Shown here piece by piece: positions 9,871 to 20,704 of a DNA stretch of 64,000 nt (within the stretch, counting starts at the first letter, position 1; every line of letters begins with the position of its first letter). The notes below the pieces were generated by a model. The model was given only the letters and a program-made list of their open reading frames with translations, did not search any database and was not told where the DNA came from. This DNA is from Lasiodiplodia sp. COLG20 (taxonomy: Eukaryota > Ascomycota > Dothideomycetes > Botryosphaeriales > Botryosphaeriaceae): assembly GCA_009801085.1 (NCBI GenBank), contig VNWV01000020.1, positions 62,001 to 126,000 of the forward strand, given 5' to 3'. Both the position numbers and the translations under genes were made by a program.

Positions 9871-12800
9871 TCAAACCCACCCCGTCTCCGGCACCCCCAA
9901 ATACGCCTCCCTCACCCCCACCACCCCCTCCCTCATCTCCACCACCACCTTCTCCAAATACACCTCCGGCGAATTCGTCCGCCACCTCAGCCAATGCCTG
10001 CCCCCTTCCACCGGCCCCGCAAACCGCACCGTCCGCGTCCACACCCCATCCCGCACCTCCCCCGTCCACCCGGGCGGCAGGTCCCCCGCCGTGTCCGGCA
10101 CCTCCAGCACGCGGGTCCAGTTGGCCGGCGCGTCGTCCAGCGTCAGCGAATACCGCATGGGCAGGTTGTCTGGGTCCGTGTCGAGGGCGGCGTTGATGTA
10201 GAGCGTCGCGTTGATGTCGGAGGTGGCGTTGAAGAGGTAGATGGCGTAGTCGACCCATGCGGCCTGCGCGGCGGCGGGAGACGCGCGGGCGGAGAGGTAG
10301 GGGCGGAGGGCGAGGGAGCCGGAGGTCGTGCGGGTGCCGAGGTGTGGGATGGGGCGGAAGGCTACGACGTCCTCCGCGGTCTCGTCGGACGACGACGAGG
10401 AGTTCGAGGAAGACGAAGACGAGCGCTGGAAGTGCGGCGCCTCGATGGCCACCACGCCCTCGCCCGTCTCAGGGAAGCCGTGGAAATCGTCGGGCAGGGC
10501 TGGGCGGTTGACGACGGGGACGCGGATCAGGTCCATCCAGGGGCTAGTATCGAAGTCGACGCGGACATCGACTATGTCGTCGAAGCCCTCCGGCACCGCA
10601 GCCCAGTCGACCGAGACGTTGAGCCGCTGCTCCGGGCCGTCGCCGTCGACGACGCCGCTCCGCGGCTCGACCTTGACCCAGTCCTCCGCCGGCTCCACTG
10701 ACCAAGCGATACTCTTCCGATAGTTCCCACGATGAAACAGCTCCACCGTCCGCACCGCGACGCCGTACGGATCCGTCACCGGCAGCGTCGGCGCCAGTCC
10801 GCTGCCTTCCTCGGTCGGCGCGCTCTCGTCGATAGACGCGCACACCACACCCTGCCGCCCCGCACTCCCACTCCCCTCCGCGTATATCCCGAGGTTCCCA
10901 AATGCATAGTCCATGTCCTGCCTCAGCTGCACGAACGACAGATTCGCCACGACGTCGCGGCTGGGCGCCTTCCAGGTCGCCCCTGGCACGTAGTCCAGCC
11001 GCGGCTGCGCCATGATGCCGGCCCACTTCCCGCCGGCCAGCGCGTCGTATTCGTCTTGCAGGTCGAAGTCCTGGTCGAAGCGCGCCAGCACGTCGGCGGC
11101 GAGAGCGTTAGCCGTGTTGCGGCGCTCGAGGGCGTGCTGGGCGTTGCGGGCTTGGCCGAGGACGATGGCGTGGTGGAGGAAGCCGGCCTGCACGGGGTGG
11201 CGGACGAGGTGGAAGAAAGGGGGTTGGAGAGCTTCGGGCAGGGCGGCCGCGACGGCGGAGGTGCGGGTGGCCAGGTCGGCCCATTCGGCGAGGACGCGCT
11301 CGCTTTCGTGGTGGTGCAGGACGGAGTAGGTGGACGGGATGACGGACTCGAGTTTGCGGCGGCCGACGAGCCGGCTGTGTTCGAGGAGGATGGAGGCGAT
11401 TTCGTCCGCGTGGTCGGGGCCGAATTCGCGCTCCGAGAAGGCGTGGAGGTAGGAGGGGAGGGTGGCGAAGGAGATGGAGGAGGTGTTCCAGGCTAGGTCC
11501 ATGATGAAGCCGAAGGGGAGCTCCATGGGCTTGATGTCGGCGACGTTGATGACCCAGATCCGGTCGGCGCCTCGGGCGTGGGAGTGGAAGAGGTCTTTGT
11601 AGACTTTGGCCTGGGGGTGGGGTTAGGAGCGGAAATTCAGATTCTTGATAATCATGATCTCTTACCAGGTTGTTGGAATTCGCCCATTTGTAGCTTTTTG
11701 GTGTTCCGACATATTCGAGGTGGAAATATATCTTCGACAGTTAGGGTCGAGTGCAGCCGCGTCAAAACTCCGAACACTTACTCCAATACCTCCTGCCCGC
11801 TCCGTCTCGTTTCCCACAGGCAGCCGCTGCACGTTTCCCCAGTTATCGTCCGTGAACATCAGCGTAACGTCATCCGGCGGCACCAGGCCCGCCGCGTAGT
11901 AAGTAGCCACTTCTTTGTAGATAGTCCAAACCTCTGCAGCGGGGGTCAGCAAAACATATACCAGGTGCTGACAGCACTGTAAACCTACGTCTCGCCCCCG
12001 TCTCATTCCCATGGTACTTGCTTAACAACTCCCTCTCCGTCTCAAACACATCCTCCAGCACCTCAATCGGATCATCCGCCTCAATCGGCCCATCATTCGG
12101 GCCCCGCATGCCCAACGTAAAATACGACTCATTCCTCCCCGCCCTCGCCACACCCTCTTCCATAAAACGCGTCACATTCTCCTTATTCGCCGTCCAATCC
12201 CACGGCCCCGTCTCGCTCGCGTTCCACTCGTTCGTCGCCCGCTGCATCGGCTCGTGGTGGCTCGTCGACACGACGATGCCGTAGTCGTCGGCGAGCTGCT
12301 GGTTCGCCGGGTCGTCGGTGAAAAAGATGTTGCCCGGTCGCGGCACGAATGACGCCCACATGGCGGGCCACAGGTAGTTGGCTTTGAGGCGGAGGAGGAG
12401 GTCGAAGACGTGGCGGTAGAACTCGGCGTCGAGAGGGTGGTGTGCGGTGCCGTTGTGCTGGCGGGACCACCAGCCGTTCAGGGCGGGGGCTTCGTCGTTG
12501 ATGAAGAGGCCGCGGTATTTGACTGATGGTTCGCCGTGGATGGTTGTTTTGGGCAATGCGTAGAGCGAGGAGTGCTGCGTTGCTGGGACGTCGGCCCACC
12601 AGTGGAAGCTGAATACTGTTAGTGGAAAGTATGTGCTGTTTCCTTGTTTGAGATTGCTTACGGAGATTGCCCGCATTGCTCTGAGAGCGTGTAGACGCCG
12701 AACATCGCCCCTCTCTTATCACTTCCTGTGATCACGAGCCCATTGCGTATCCCAGGAAGCGGGTTTGCGATAACGGTAGTCTTGAAGCTCTCCCATTTTC

Positions 12801-13140
12801 CGTCGATATCGGTGACGTCCAATGCTCTTTCTGACTGCAGTTTTTTCATCAATTCCGATGCCACAGTACCAACAAGAATAGCAGACGTGAAAGTGATATT
12901 AGTAGGATTTTGTGCATCTGCACCCAGTAATGTCGGCAAACTTCCGGTTATCTGCCGCAGGTCCTCCGCTAAACTCTCAGCTGCAATGCGCACGCCAACA
13001 GGGTCGTCTGCCGGATAAATAATAGCAGTGTCGGCATGCAGCGGAATCGCACCGTCCGACGGGTTGAACGCGACAAACTTCTCCTCCAGCAACCCGAAAC
13101 ATACTTGGGAAAGGAGCAGCAGCACAAACAAACATTGCAT
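9871..13140 (-). CDS. glycoside hydrolase family 115 (xylan alpha-1,2-glucuronidase), secreted
   Basis: Five exons (13140-12662, 12608-11989, 11933-11782, 11731-11666, 11610-9871) give 1018 residues, the normal size for GH115. Introns are 50-55 nt and all phases agree. It begins with a signal peptide (MQCLFVLLLLSQVCFG). Family landmarks appear in order: GVYTLSEQCGQSP-FHWWADVP, KYRGLFINDEAPAL, NYLWPAMWASFVPRP, VSTSHHEPM, LMFTDDNWGN-QRLP, then GADRIWVINVADIKP-ELPFGFIMDLAWN. The C-terminal half holds the beta-sandwich-like accessory region. GH115 enzymes remove (4-O-methyl)-glucuronic acid side chains from glucuronoxylan, so this works outside the cell in plant-wall breakdown. The ATG at 13140 is preferred over an upstream in-frame TTG because it opens the signal peptide directly. 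Potential CreA sites lie just upstream. Confidence 0.93.
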
Positions 13141-13923
13141 GCTGAAAATTGATGGGACCGGCAAGGTCTTGAGCTACCACGACTCCCCCGCTTCAGCCTC
13201 TTTTATTTTCGAAATAATGCGGGGGTGGCTCGGCGACATCTCACCCGAGCAACAGAGATCCTCCGCAATAATACGAAGGCAATAACGAATAGTCGCATAA
13301 GACGGCGGTGATCAACTCTAAGCCAGCCAATAGAGATGTCCTCAGATAGAATAGCCAAGACTGTGTTTCATTCCACATTAGGATGATTCTTGAAGCAGTT
13401 GTGACTGCGGGGAAGCCTTTTGCGACGGCTGAAACCTTACTCATCGTCATGGCCCAGGGCATACATACATTTTAATATTTCTGAACAAGAATTTAGTATG
13501 CTGAGAATATGTTGTGTAACCTTTCGCTGACTGGTCGAGGCTGAACTTCTTGCAGAACTTTACCCCGCCCAGAATCACCTCAAGGCTGTCATCCTTCGTT
13601 CATCATCGATTCTCGCACGAGCTAACTCAAGTCTTTGAACTGCAGCCGAGACAAATCACAAGGATCACGCCATATTCGTGCTTCAGGAGGCCAACATCCA
13701 ACCGGCACCGAAAGCTGCATCCCCTCGACTTTGATTTAGGGTACGCTCAGCCCCATGACCGATGACTGTGCTTTTCTCCTTTTCCTACCCACTTTCGCAA
13801 GAACCTTCTTGATGAGACAAAGCCGCAAGTGCCGTAATTATGTTAAGAAAATTCATTTGTTGACAACAAGTCTCAGGCTTCGAAATACTTCACACGCGAT
13901 AGCCGTCATACTCCCTCTCCAAC
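13141..13923. other. intergenic between GH115 and NLR genes
   Basis: This is a divergent promoter region. Near the GH115 end there is a CCCCCGC ... GCGGGGG inverted pair (separate entry). Nothing else is recognised. Confidence 0.5.
13185..13225. promoter_or_regulatory. possible CreA (carbon catabolite repressor) site pair
   Basis: CCCCCGC at 13185-13191 and GCGGGGG at 13219-13225 form a perfect 7-bp inverted pair and each fits the CreA/Mig1 consensus SYGGRG. They lie 45-85 nt upstream of the GH115 start. Glucose repression of plant-wall hydrolases by paired CreA sites is well known; use of these sites is inferred. Confidence 0.4.
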
Positions 13924-16900
13924 ATGCCTCCCAAGAAGGTCCTAAACCGCGACGACTACACTGTAGGATGGGTCGCCGCTCTCCCACTGGAGCTGACAGC
14001 GGCAACGGCCATGCTCGATGAAGAACACGAACTACCCTCCGACTTCGAGCAGCCTTCCACGGACAACAACAGGTACACATGGGGGAGGGTTGAAGAACAC
14101 AACGTGGTCATGGCGTGCCTCCCGGCAGGCGTCTATGGAAAAGTATCTGCCGCGAACGTCGCGTCTAGTCTACTTTCCTCATTTCCACATGTCCGAGTCG
14201 GACTCATGGTCGGCATCGGAGCCGGAATCCCGAGGCCAAGCTACGACATACGTCTCGGTGATGTCGTTGTGAGCGAGCCTAGCGGACGGAGCGGCGAAGT
14301 CATCCAGTACGATCTTGGAAAAGCGATGGCTGGAGGCCACTTCGAACGCAAAGAGAGCCTCTACATGCCTTCGCAAGTGCTTTTGACAGCATTGGCTACG
14401 CTGAAGGCAAGGCACGAGCGCGAACCATCGAGAGTTCCTCGGATCTTGGGACAGATGCTGAAGAAGAATACTCTCATGGCTCGACCGAAGGATGTAAAGC
14501 ATGGCTACGTGTACCAGGGAATGAAACATGACCGTTTGTTCGACTCCAACTATAAACACCTTGAAGGACCCAACTGCGAGAAGTGCGATCCTTGCAAAAC
14601 AGAAGCGCGTGAACCACGAACATCGCCAAGGCCGCGGATCCACTACGGGATTATTGCCTCTGGAGACACGCTCATCAAAGACAGCTCTACCAGAAATTCA
14701 ATCGTTCAGAGATTGGATGAACAGTGTATCTGTTTTGAGATGGAAGCATCCGGTCTGATGAACAACTTTCCGTGTATTGTCATACGTGGAATTTGTGACT
14801 ACGCCGATTCTCATAAGAACGATCGGTGGCAACGGCGTGCCGCAGCAGTCGCAGCCGCTTATGCCAAAGAGCTCCTGTCAGTTGTTCCGAAAGTTTCCGT
14901 CCCCGTTGCACGTCGAATGCCTACAAAGGACGACAAAAAAGATCGTATTTTGGAAGCTCTTAAGCTCGACGTCATGGATGAAAGATACAGTGGTGTGTCC
15001 AAGGAAGCAAAAAACACGTTTCGGTGGATATTCGAGGATTCGTCGTATTCCGAAACATCTTATTGGGAAATGTCTGATTCGGAAATGTCTGGTTCGGAAA
15101 TGTCTGATTCTCCCAATATGAATCGCGAATTTCCGTTGAAGGCCTGGCTCACTTCTGAAACGGGCATTTTCCACATTTGTGGTAAACTTGGATCGGGTAA
15201 ATCTACCTTGATGAAATACATTTGGCAAAATGATCAGAGAAACCAGTGCCTTGAGGCCTGGGCTCAAAGCCGCCAACAGAAGCTTGTCACTGCGCAATTC
15301 TTTTTTTGGAGACCAGGACACCCTCGACAAAAAAGTTTTGCAGGACTATCCCGGTCTCTCCTGGCCCAAATCCTTCGTCAATACCCGGAGATGATCGATA
15401 TCCTATTCTCGAGCAAAATGGACTCTACTTCGCATCCACTGTGCGGTAAGTTCGACATTCCGATAAGTGATGATGAAGCATCGGACGCATTCAATAGGCT
15501 TATTCATGATGAAGCTTTCTGCAGTACCCACTGTTTCTGTTTCTTCATCGACGGCCTTGACGAGTTCGAGGACACGAACCTGACTTACACAAATTTGGTC
15601 CAAACTCTCAATGATTGGACTTCTGGAGGTTTCATAAAAGTTTGCGTCTCAAGCAGAGAACTAAACGTATTCGAGTCGGATCTGGATGTCTCTTGGAGAA
15701 TAAGACTTCAAGATTTCACCCAAAAGGACATCAAAGCTCTTGTTCAACAAACACTCAACAGCCATGCTCACTTTGGAATATTGAGAGACAAACATCTTAG
15801 GCGCTGCGAACAGCTTCTTACTGGTGTAACGGAAAAGGCTGAAGGGGTTTTCCTATGGGTGGTACTAGCTTTAAAGCTACTTTCCGAAGGCCTCGAGAAC
15901 CGATACTCCGTTCATGACTTGCTCAAAACGCTCCACGACATTCCAAAAGACATGGAAGATCTTTTCCAGCAAATGCTGAATTCTATCCCGAAAAGCCAAC
16001 AACCAAAGAGCTTTTGCATGCTCTCCATAGTTGCCAAGCTATACGAACTAAGCCTTTCTCCTTTTAGTTTGTTGATGGCCTCGTTTCTCAGCGACTGTCT
16101 TGAGAAACCGACCTTTGCAGAGAGACTTGAAGTTCAAGGGACGAGTGATGCGGAAATCGAAGTACGTTTGGTTGAGTCAAAGGCACAGTGGGTTGGTCGT
16201 TGCAAGGGCCTTATCGAGGTGCGACATTGCTCCAGTGTTGAAGCACCTTTTAAAGATCGACTTGAATTCACTCATCGATCCATCGCAGACTACCTACAGG
16301 AGCATGGTAGCTATTCTAACGACAGGGAAATTCTTGAACCATTCATGCAATCCTATCTGGCAGCCATCAAGATAACACCCAGGATTTGCGACGGATATGT
16401 TCGAGTTGACTGGCACAAAATGATCGAAGGACTGCTTCTTCTATTACGCAGTTACCCTAAAGCCAACCAGCTACTCTACTTTCCTGCATTGCAGCAGATC
16501 AATGCAGCGTTGGAGAAGAGACAATGTCATCTACGCGAGCAATTGCCCCGGTCGAGCCCGATTTCGTTTTTGCCTTCGCTCAATTCCTTTGAGTCTCGAA
16601 GTTTGTATCTTTCGCTTCCACATATTGCTTGCCAGGTGCTTTTCCACGAATATGTTCAGTGGAATTTCGAATCTACTCCCGCTTCCCACAAGGTCAACGA
16701 AACGGAGAGTGTCACATATTTAAACTATGCTGTTGAAGGTATTCACAGAGAGGCCAATCCTACACGAGTCAAGGAAACTTTAAGAGTTTTATTCCAACAC
16801 GGGTGCAATCCAAACTCGTCGCTCAGTCGGGGTGACCACGAGGTAATGAAGGACGAATATGATCCCTGGTTGAGATTCTTGGTGTTGCTCATCCTGCGGC

Positions 16901-17331
16901 TAGTCTCTCCAACGACGTGGGTAGGATTCGAGGTTTTTCTAGAGTCCGGCGCATGTCATCCTGAGTGGATTCACGCTGGTATCGACTCCAGCTGTGTAAA
17001 CATAGCAACCATATGCGGAAAACACCGCATTAATTTTAGTTTCTCTACTTTAAGGGACATACCACCTTCTCTTTGTCAGCCAGGAGGAAGAGCAGGTCTG
17101 CAGGACTGGGTTGAATTCAGGAAGCCAGAAAATGCGGAAGCTATCTTGAAACTCCTCAAGGAACCGAGGGTACCTCCGGTTGAATCAGTATGTAACCCAC
17201 TCGAGATATTCACTCTCCACCAGTCTTATCAGAGATTCAGTACTGACTCTCGACCAGAAACACCACTCTTCAAGTCCTCCATCGACTGCGGAATAGCGTT
17301 GCCAGAGTCTCCTAGAATAATGTCTGGCTGA
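13924..17331 (+). CDS. PNP-NACHT NLR-type (STAND) protein
   Basis: An intronless frame of 1135 residues. Residues about 10-315 form a purine-nucleoside-phosphorylase/uridine-phosphorylase-like domain: YTVGWVAALPLELTAATAML, VGIGAGIP, DIRLGDVVVS, FEMEASGLMNNFP (Met273 region) and GICDYAD with Asp292 at the usual catalytic position. A short linker repeats SEMS three times. A NACHT NTPase follows with Walker A GKLGSGKST (420-428) and Walker B FFIDGLDEFE (540-549). After it come the EGVFLWVVLALKLL and EFTHRSIADYL blocks seen behind NACHT in fungal NLRs (DUF7791-like). The C-terminus has only one or two degenerate ankyrin-like units (VLFQHGCNPN). Fungal NLRs act in non-self recognition and regulated cell death, and PNP domains in related immune proteins can act on purine nucleosides or nucleotides. 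Enzyme activity here is inferred from the retained motifs. Confidence 0.92.
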   Translation: MPPKKVLNRDDYTVGWVAALPLELTAATAMLDEEHELPSDFEQPSTDNNRYTWGRVEEHNVVMACLPAGVYGKVSAANVASSLLSSFPHVRVGLMVGIGAGIPRPSYDIRLGDVVVSEPSGRSGEVIQYDLGKAMAGGHFERKESLYMPSQVLLTALATLKARHEREPSRVPRILGQMLKKNTLMARPKDVKHGYVYQGMKHDRLFDSNYKHLEGPNCEKCDPCKTEAREPRTSPRPRIHYGIIASGDTLIKDSSTRNSIVQRLDEQCICFEMEASGLMNNFPCIVIRGICDYADSHKNDRWQRRAAAVAAAYAKELLSVVPKVSVPVARRMPTKDDKKDRILEALKLDVMDERYSGVSKEAKNTFRWIFEDSSYSETSYWEMSDSEMSGSEMSDSPNMNREFPLKAWLTSETGIFHICGKLGSGKSTLMKYIWQNDQRNQCLEAWAQSRQQKLVTAQFFFWRPGHPRQKSFAGLSRSLLAQILRQYPEMIDILFSSKMDSTSHPLCGKFDIPISDDEASDAFNRLIHDEAFCSTHCFCFFIDGLDEFEDTNLTYTNLVQTLNDWTSGGFIKVCVSSRELNVFESDLDVSWRIRLQDFTQKDIKALVQQTLNSHAHFGILRDKHLRRCEQLLTGVTEKAEGVFLWVVLALKLLSEGLENRYSVHDLLKTLHDIPKDMEDLFQQMLNSIPKSQQPKSFCMLSIVAKLYELSLSPFSLLMASFLSDCLEKPTFAERLEVQGTSDAEIEVRLVESKAQWVGRCKGLIEVRHCSSVEAPFKDRLEFTHRSIADYLQEHGSYSNDREILEPFMQSYLAAIKITPRICDGYVRVDWHKMIEGLLLLLRSYPKANQLLYFPALQQINAALEKRQCHLREQLPRSSPISFLPSLNSFESRSLYLSLPHIACQVLFHEYVQWNFESTPASHKVNETESVTYLNYAVEGIHREANPTRVKETLRVLFQHGCNPNSSLSRGDHEVMKDEYDPWLRFLVLLILRLVSPTTWVGFEVFLESGACHPEWIHAGIDSSCVNIATICGKHRINFSFSTLRDIPPSLCQPGGRAGLQDWVEFRKPENAEAILKLLKEPRVPPVESVCNPLEIFTLHQSYQRFSTDSRPETPLFKSSIDCGIALPESPRIMSG

Positions 17332-17718
17332 CAATGCTTAACTCTCATCCTACTGCATCAACCATTGCAGTCGTCACCATGCGTTCCCGCAGTTGCGTCC
17401 AGACTCATTCCCAGAGCGGTCGAAAGGTCTACCATGCTGTTGTCTAAAACATGTGGCGTAGTGGAGGCAAGGAGGAAGACAATAGGAAGCATCGAATCGA
17501 AAGCTATGTGGGTGCCAGGAGCGCTAAATTGGCACAGAGATGGACGACTGGTGGGCGAATGAGAAAACGAGATGGGTTTTCCACAATTGATAGTTTGGAG
17601 TTCGGCAAACGGTTTTGTATCTTCTCCAGGCCTCGGCGCAATGCGATCATTTAGACATCACTCCATTCTGACAAACGCTGTGTCCACCAACACCTCTCCC
17701 TCCCCCTCCACCAATCAT
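17332..17718. other. intergenic, convergent 3' ends
   Basis: The 387-nt spacer lies between convergent genes (NLR and F-box copy A). The right part is very C-rich. No gene seen. Confidence 0.5.
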
Positions 17719-19074
17719 TCACATAACATCCGCCCCCAACCTCAACCCCCCCACCATCTCCCCCAACGCCCCCCTCACCCCCTTCTCCCCCACCACCCTC
17801 CCCACACTCTCCCCCCTATCCACAACCCCATCCCCCCACACGACCTCGACCTCCCGAAACCTGCTCTCATTCCCCTCGAACACCACCTCTTCCAGCAGCG
17901 GACACTCGTCTCTCAGCACGAGCAGGAAAATCGACCAGTCGTGCGTGGCGCACATGTCGCTGACTTCGACGGCCGTGAGCACGCCGGCGTAGGCGCGGAT
18001 GAAGTCGGCGAGGGCGGATGCGTGCCAGAAGTTTGAGCGGGTGAAGCGGAGGCGGCGGAGGGAGGGAAGAAGGGTGGTGGTTGGGGGCGGGGGGACCCAG
18101 ACGTAGGCGGACATGGGTTTGTGCTGGTCGATGTAGAGGGAGTCGTAGTGGATGGTGTCGAGGCGGGGGCAGTGGGCGAAGAGGTGGGGGAGGCAGCGGT
18201 GGTGTTGGGCGTCTTCTGTGGGGGCGGAGAAAAAAAGAGTGGTTAAGTGCGGGGTTCTCTTATGTGTTCTCACGGCGGATATATAGGTGGATGGGGGATG
18301 GAAAATGATGAATAAGGATTTGGGTTTCTTTTTTCTTTTTTTTTTTCTCTTCGCTCTCTCCCCCCTCCTTCTCGTCTGCTCCTCTTCTCTTCCCCCAAAA
18401 AAAAAAAAAAAAAAAAAAATCCACCTACCTGCTCTCCCCGTCCTAATCTCCACCATCACGACCCTCACACCCCCCAACACCCCAAACCCGTCCTCCCCCA
18501 CCCCCACCACCGCATCCTCCCTCCCCTCCTCGCCCGCCGCCCCCATCCCCCCGCGATGCACCATCATATGCACCTGCACCTCCCTCAGCCGCTCCCACTC
18601 CCTGCCCTGCGGCGCCTGGTGCTTCTTGCGCCATGGGACAAAGCTCTTCGCAATCCGTACCTCGCGCACATGCTTACTCCACTTCTCGCTCCGACTCAGT
18701 TCGGCTAGTCGCCGCAGACTGCGCCGGAAAAAGAAGAATTGCACGCGAGCTAATCCGCGCGTGCCGTACGCATAACTCGTTGCATCGGCGATGCGGCGAG
18801 AGGTGAGGCGGAGCGATTTGAGGTCGCGGAGGGTGGGGAGGGTGGTGGCGATGCGAGTGAGGAGTTCGGTTGGGAGGGATTCGAGGGGGGAGGGGGAGGG
18901 GGCGGAGGGGGTTGGGGGTGGAGAGGAGGAAGACGGTGGAGATAGAGAAGCGATTGTAGTGGTGGCGGTAGCGGCGGCGGCGGCAGCGGCGGCGGTGATG
19001 GCGGTATGGTCGGTGGTGGTGGTGGTGGGGAAGGATGATGGCGTGGACCCGGGATGGGCGTGCGTTAGCGGCAT
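17719..19074 (-). CDS. F-box protein, family copy A
   Basis: Two exons (19074-18429, 18215-17719) give 380 residues. The intron (18216-18428, GTAGGT...ACAG, 213 nt) contains a 24-nt A run. It is a multiple of three and stop-free, so an unspliced product of 451 residues is also possible, but its translation is low-complexity and paralogs have an intron at exactly this site. An Ala/Thr/Ser/Pro-rich leader is followed by an F-box (LPTELLTRIATTLPTLRDL, from residue 67). Next comes the family block RRLAELSRSEKWSKHVREV, LRR-like segments, and the C-terminal VVWGDGVVDRGES ... GEKGVRGALGEMV. F-box proteins bind Skp1 and present targets to SCF ubiquitin ligase; the LRR-like part would select the target. 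The substrate is unknown. Confidence 0.8.
   Translation of the reverse strand: MPLTHAHPGSTPSSFPTTTTTDHTAITAAAAAAAATATTTIASLSPPSSSSPPPTPSAPSPSPLESLPTELLTRIATTLPTLRDLKSLRLTSRRIADATSYAYGTRGLARVQFFFFRRSLRRLAELSRSEKWSKHVREVRIAKSFVPWRKKHQAPQGREWERLREVQVHMMVHRGGMGAAGEEGREDAVVGVGEDGFGVLGGVRVVMVEIRTGRAGRWIFFFFFFFGGREEEQTRRRGERAKRKKKRKKKPKSLFIIFHPPSTYISAVRTHKRTPHLTTLFFSAPTEDAQHHRCLPHLFAHCPRLDTIHYDSLYIDQHKPMSAYVWVPPPPTTTLLPSLRRLRFTRSNFWHASALADFIRAYAGVLTAVEVSDMCATHDWSIFLLVLRDECPLLEEVVFEGNESRFREVEVVWGDGVVDRGESVGRVVGEKGVRGALGEMVGGLRLGADVM
18396..18419 (+). repeat. A24 homopolymer in the intron of F-box copy A
   Basis: An uninterrupted run of A on the plus strand (T in the transcript) followed by a pyrimidine-rich stretch. 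It lies wholly inside the predicted intron, next to its 5' splice site. Confidence 0.8.
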
Positions 19075-20704
19075 TCTGGATGACTTCTCGCGCGCTTCTC
19101 GCGGATGGCCGGTGGATGGGGCGTGGAAAACGAATAGCGGATGCGGAAGCGAAAGAGAGAGAGAGGGAGGGAGAGAGCTTGGGCCGGTGGGGCCCAGCTG
19201 GAAGCGCTAACTGCTGCAGCTCCCGCGCCGTCCAATGTGCCCCCCAACGTCTCGTGAAAGTAGGTGCGGTTTTTGGTGGTTGGTAAGCGGGCTTTGTGTG
19301 GATTGTGTGGGTGGTGGCGCCGAAGGAGGGGTGGTTGTCGAGCGCACGGATCGCCAAGAAGAAAAAGCTGACCCACTCCGGTGCTGCGCGGATGATGCGC
19401 GAAGGATTGAGGCTGCATGTGCAGAGGGCAATTGATCTTCAGGGAGATTTTTCTGCCTTGCAGCTACGCATCTTCGGTCTCGCCGTGGTTTTCTTTTGTT
19501 GAGGGCTGTCGGATGCTGCTTGTGTAAGTGTCTTGGCGGGATTGGCTGGATCTGCAATGCCTACTTGTCCAGCGTTATACATGCCAATCATAATGTTATT
19601 TCGGGAACTGTCGAAGCCCGGGAGCCGAGCCGTGCAGTGCAACGAAGTTCCTACCCCTAACATACTCACTGCACCCTCTCAATGGCACTGCATCCACTGC
19701 TGCTGGTAGATACGTCACTTGGAAAAAGCAATTTCGCCTCGCCAATCACGCTGCACAACCGCAGCTCCACCAATTTGCCTCCCGGACCGCCTCGGATCCA
19801 CGGCGCCCGTGGCGGCGGTGACAGCGACGGCCGCCGCCACCAACCACATCTGACGTGACCGAAGGCGTCTGCAGATTACCGAAAGGGGAAGCGAAGATTT
19901 GTGGTTTGACAGGTTTCCTCCCGGGGACCCGGGTAAGCGTAGTGCGGCCGATCATTGGGTTGACCCTTGTTCTTTACGCGAGCTGTGTGGAGTTCTTCTG
20001 CTTCCTTTTTTCTTGTGGATTTTTATGTCCGTCCGTCCGTCCTATGGGGTCCCGTCCCGCGGACAAAAGATTGCCATTGTTCACAAATCTAGACCGAGAG
20101 ATCAGTTTGCGCAGATCACACCACGACACGCCACGGCTCTGGGAATCCGACAGGAGTCACAGCATTCGTGTTATATGCAGGCCCGGATCTGATAAGAGAG
20201 CGGAATTTATTTCCATTGGACGGACGTCCCGATCGTCGATTGATGGCCGGATCTCGGTGCTTGTAGATGGCCTTATGTACCTGGAACACACGTGGATCTG
20301 TACAATGTATCTGCGTCGTCTGCTGCAGTCCGTGAACAACAAGTGGCAACTCGGTCCTCGGCACCTGCTCTCCTGCAGGCTTCATCAGTAATCACCGTCG
20401 GCGCTCATAACCCAAAAATATCAAGCATTGGCCAAGCATCCATGGAAGGGGGGTGCGGAGAATTGCGGTGTTTCAACAGCAGGGAAAAGCGCGCGCGGGG
20501 CAGCGGGCGGCACGACGCCCCGGACCGACCGACTAGGCTGGAATTAGACGAGTTCACCAAGTTTAGGGGGCCCCACTCCCGAGGGGAGGTACGTAGTGTA
20601 AACATGTCCAAATTCATTATTTCCCATGCTACTACTTGAGTGTCGGTAATTTGGTATCATCATCAAGGACGCGCGCTATATTCGTAGTGGAAGGAAGAAA
20701 CACT
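19075..20704. other. intergenic, no gene seen
   Basis: A 1.6-kb spacer. The longest open frame (about 178 codons, 19855-20391, plus strand) lacks recognisable motifs and has an implausible composition. It should include the promoter of F-box copy A and the 3' end of the hydrolase gene. Confidence 0.5.

Noticed and set aside
10732..11496. 254-codon plus-strand frame
   Set aside because: Antisense shadow of the GH115 last exon.
19855..20391. 178-codon plus-strand frame
   Set aside because: No motifs, unusual composition and no splice support; it lies in a promoter-type spacer.
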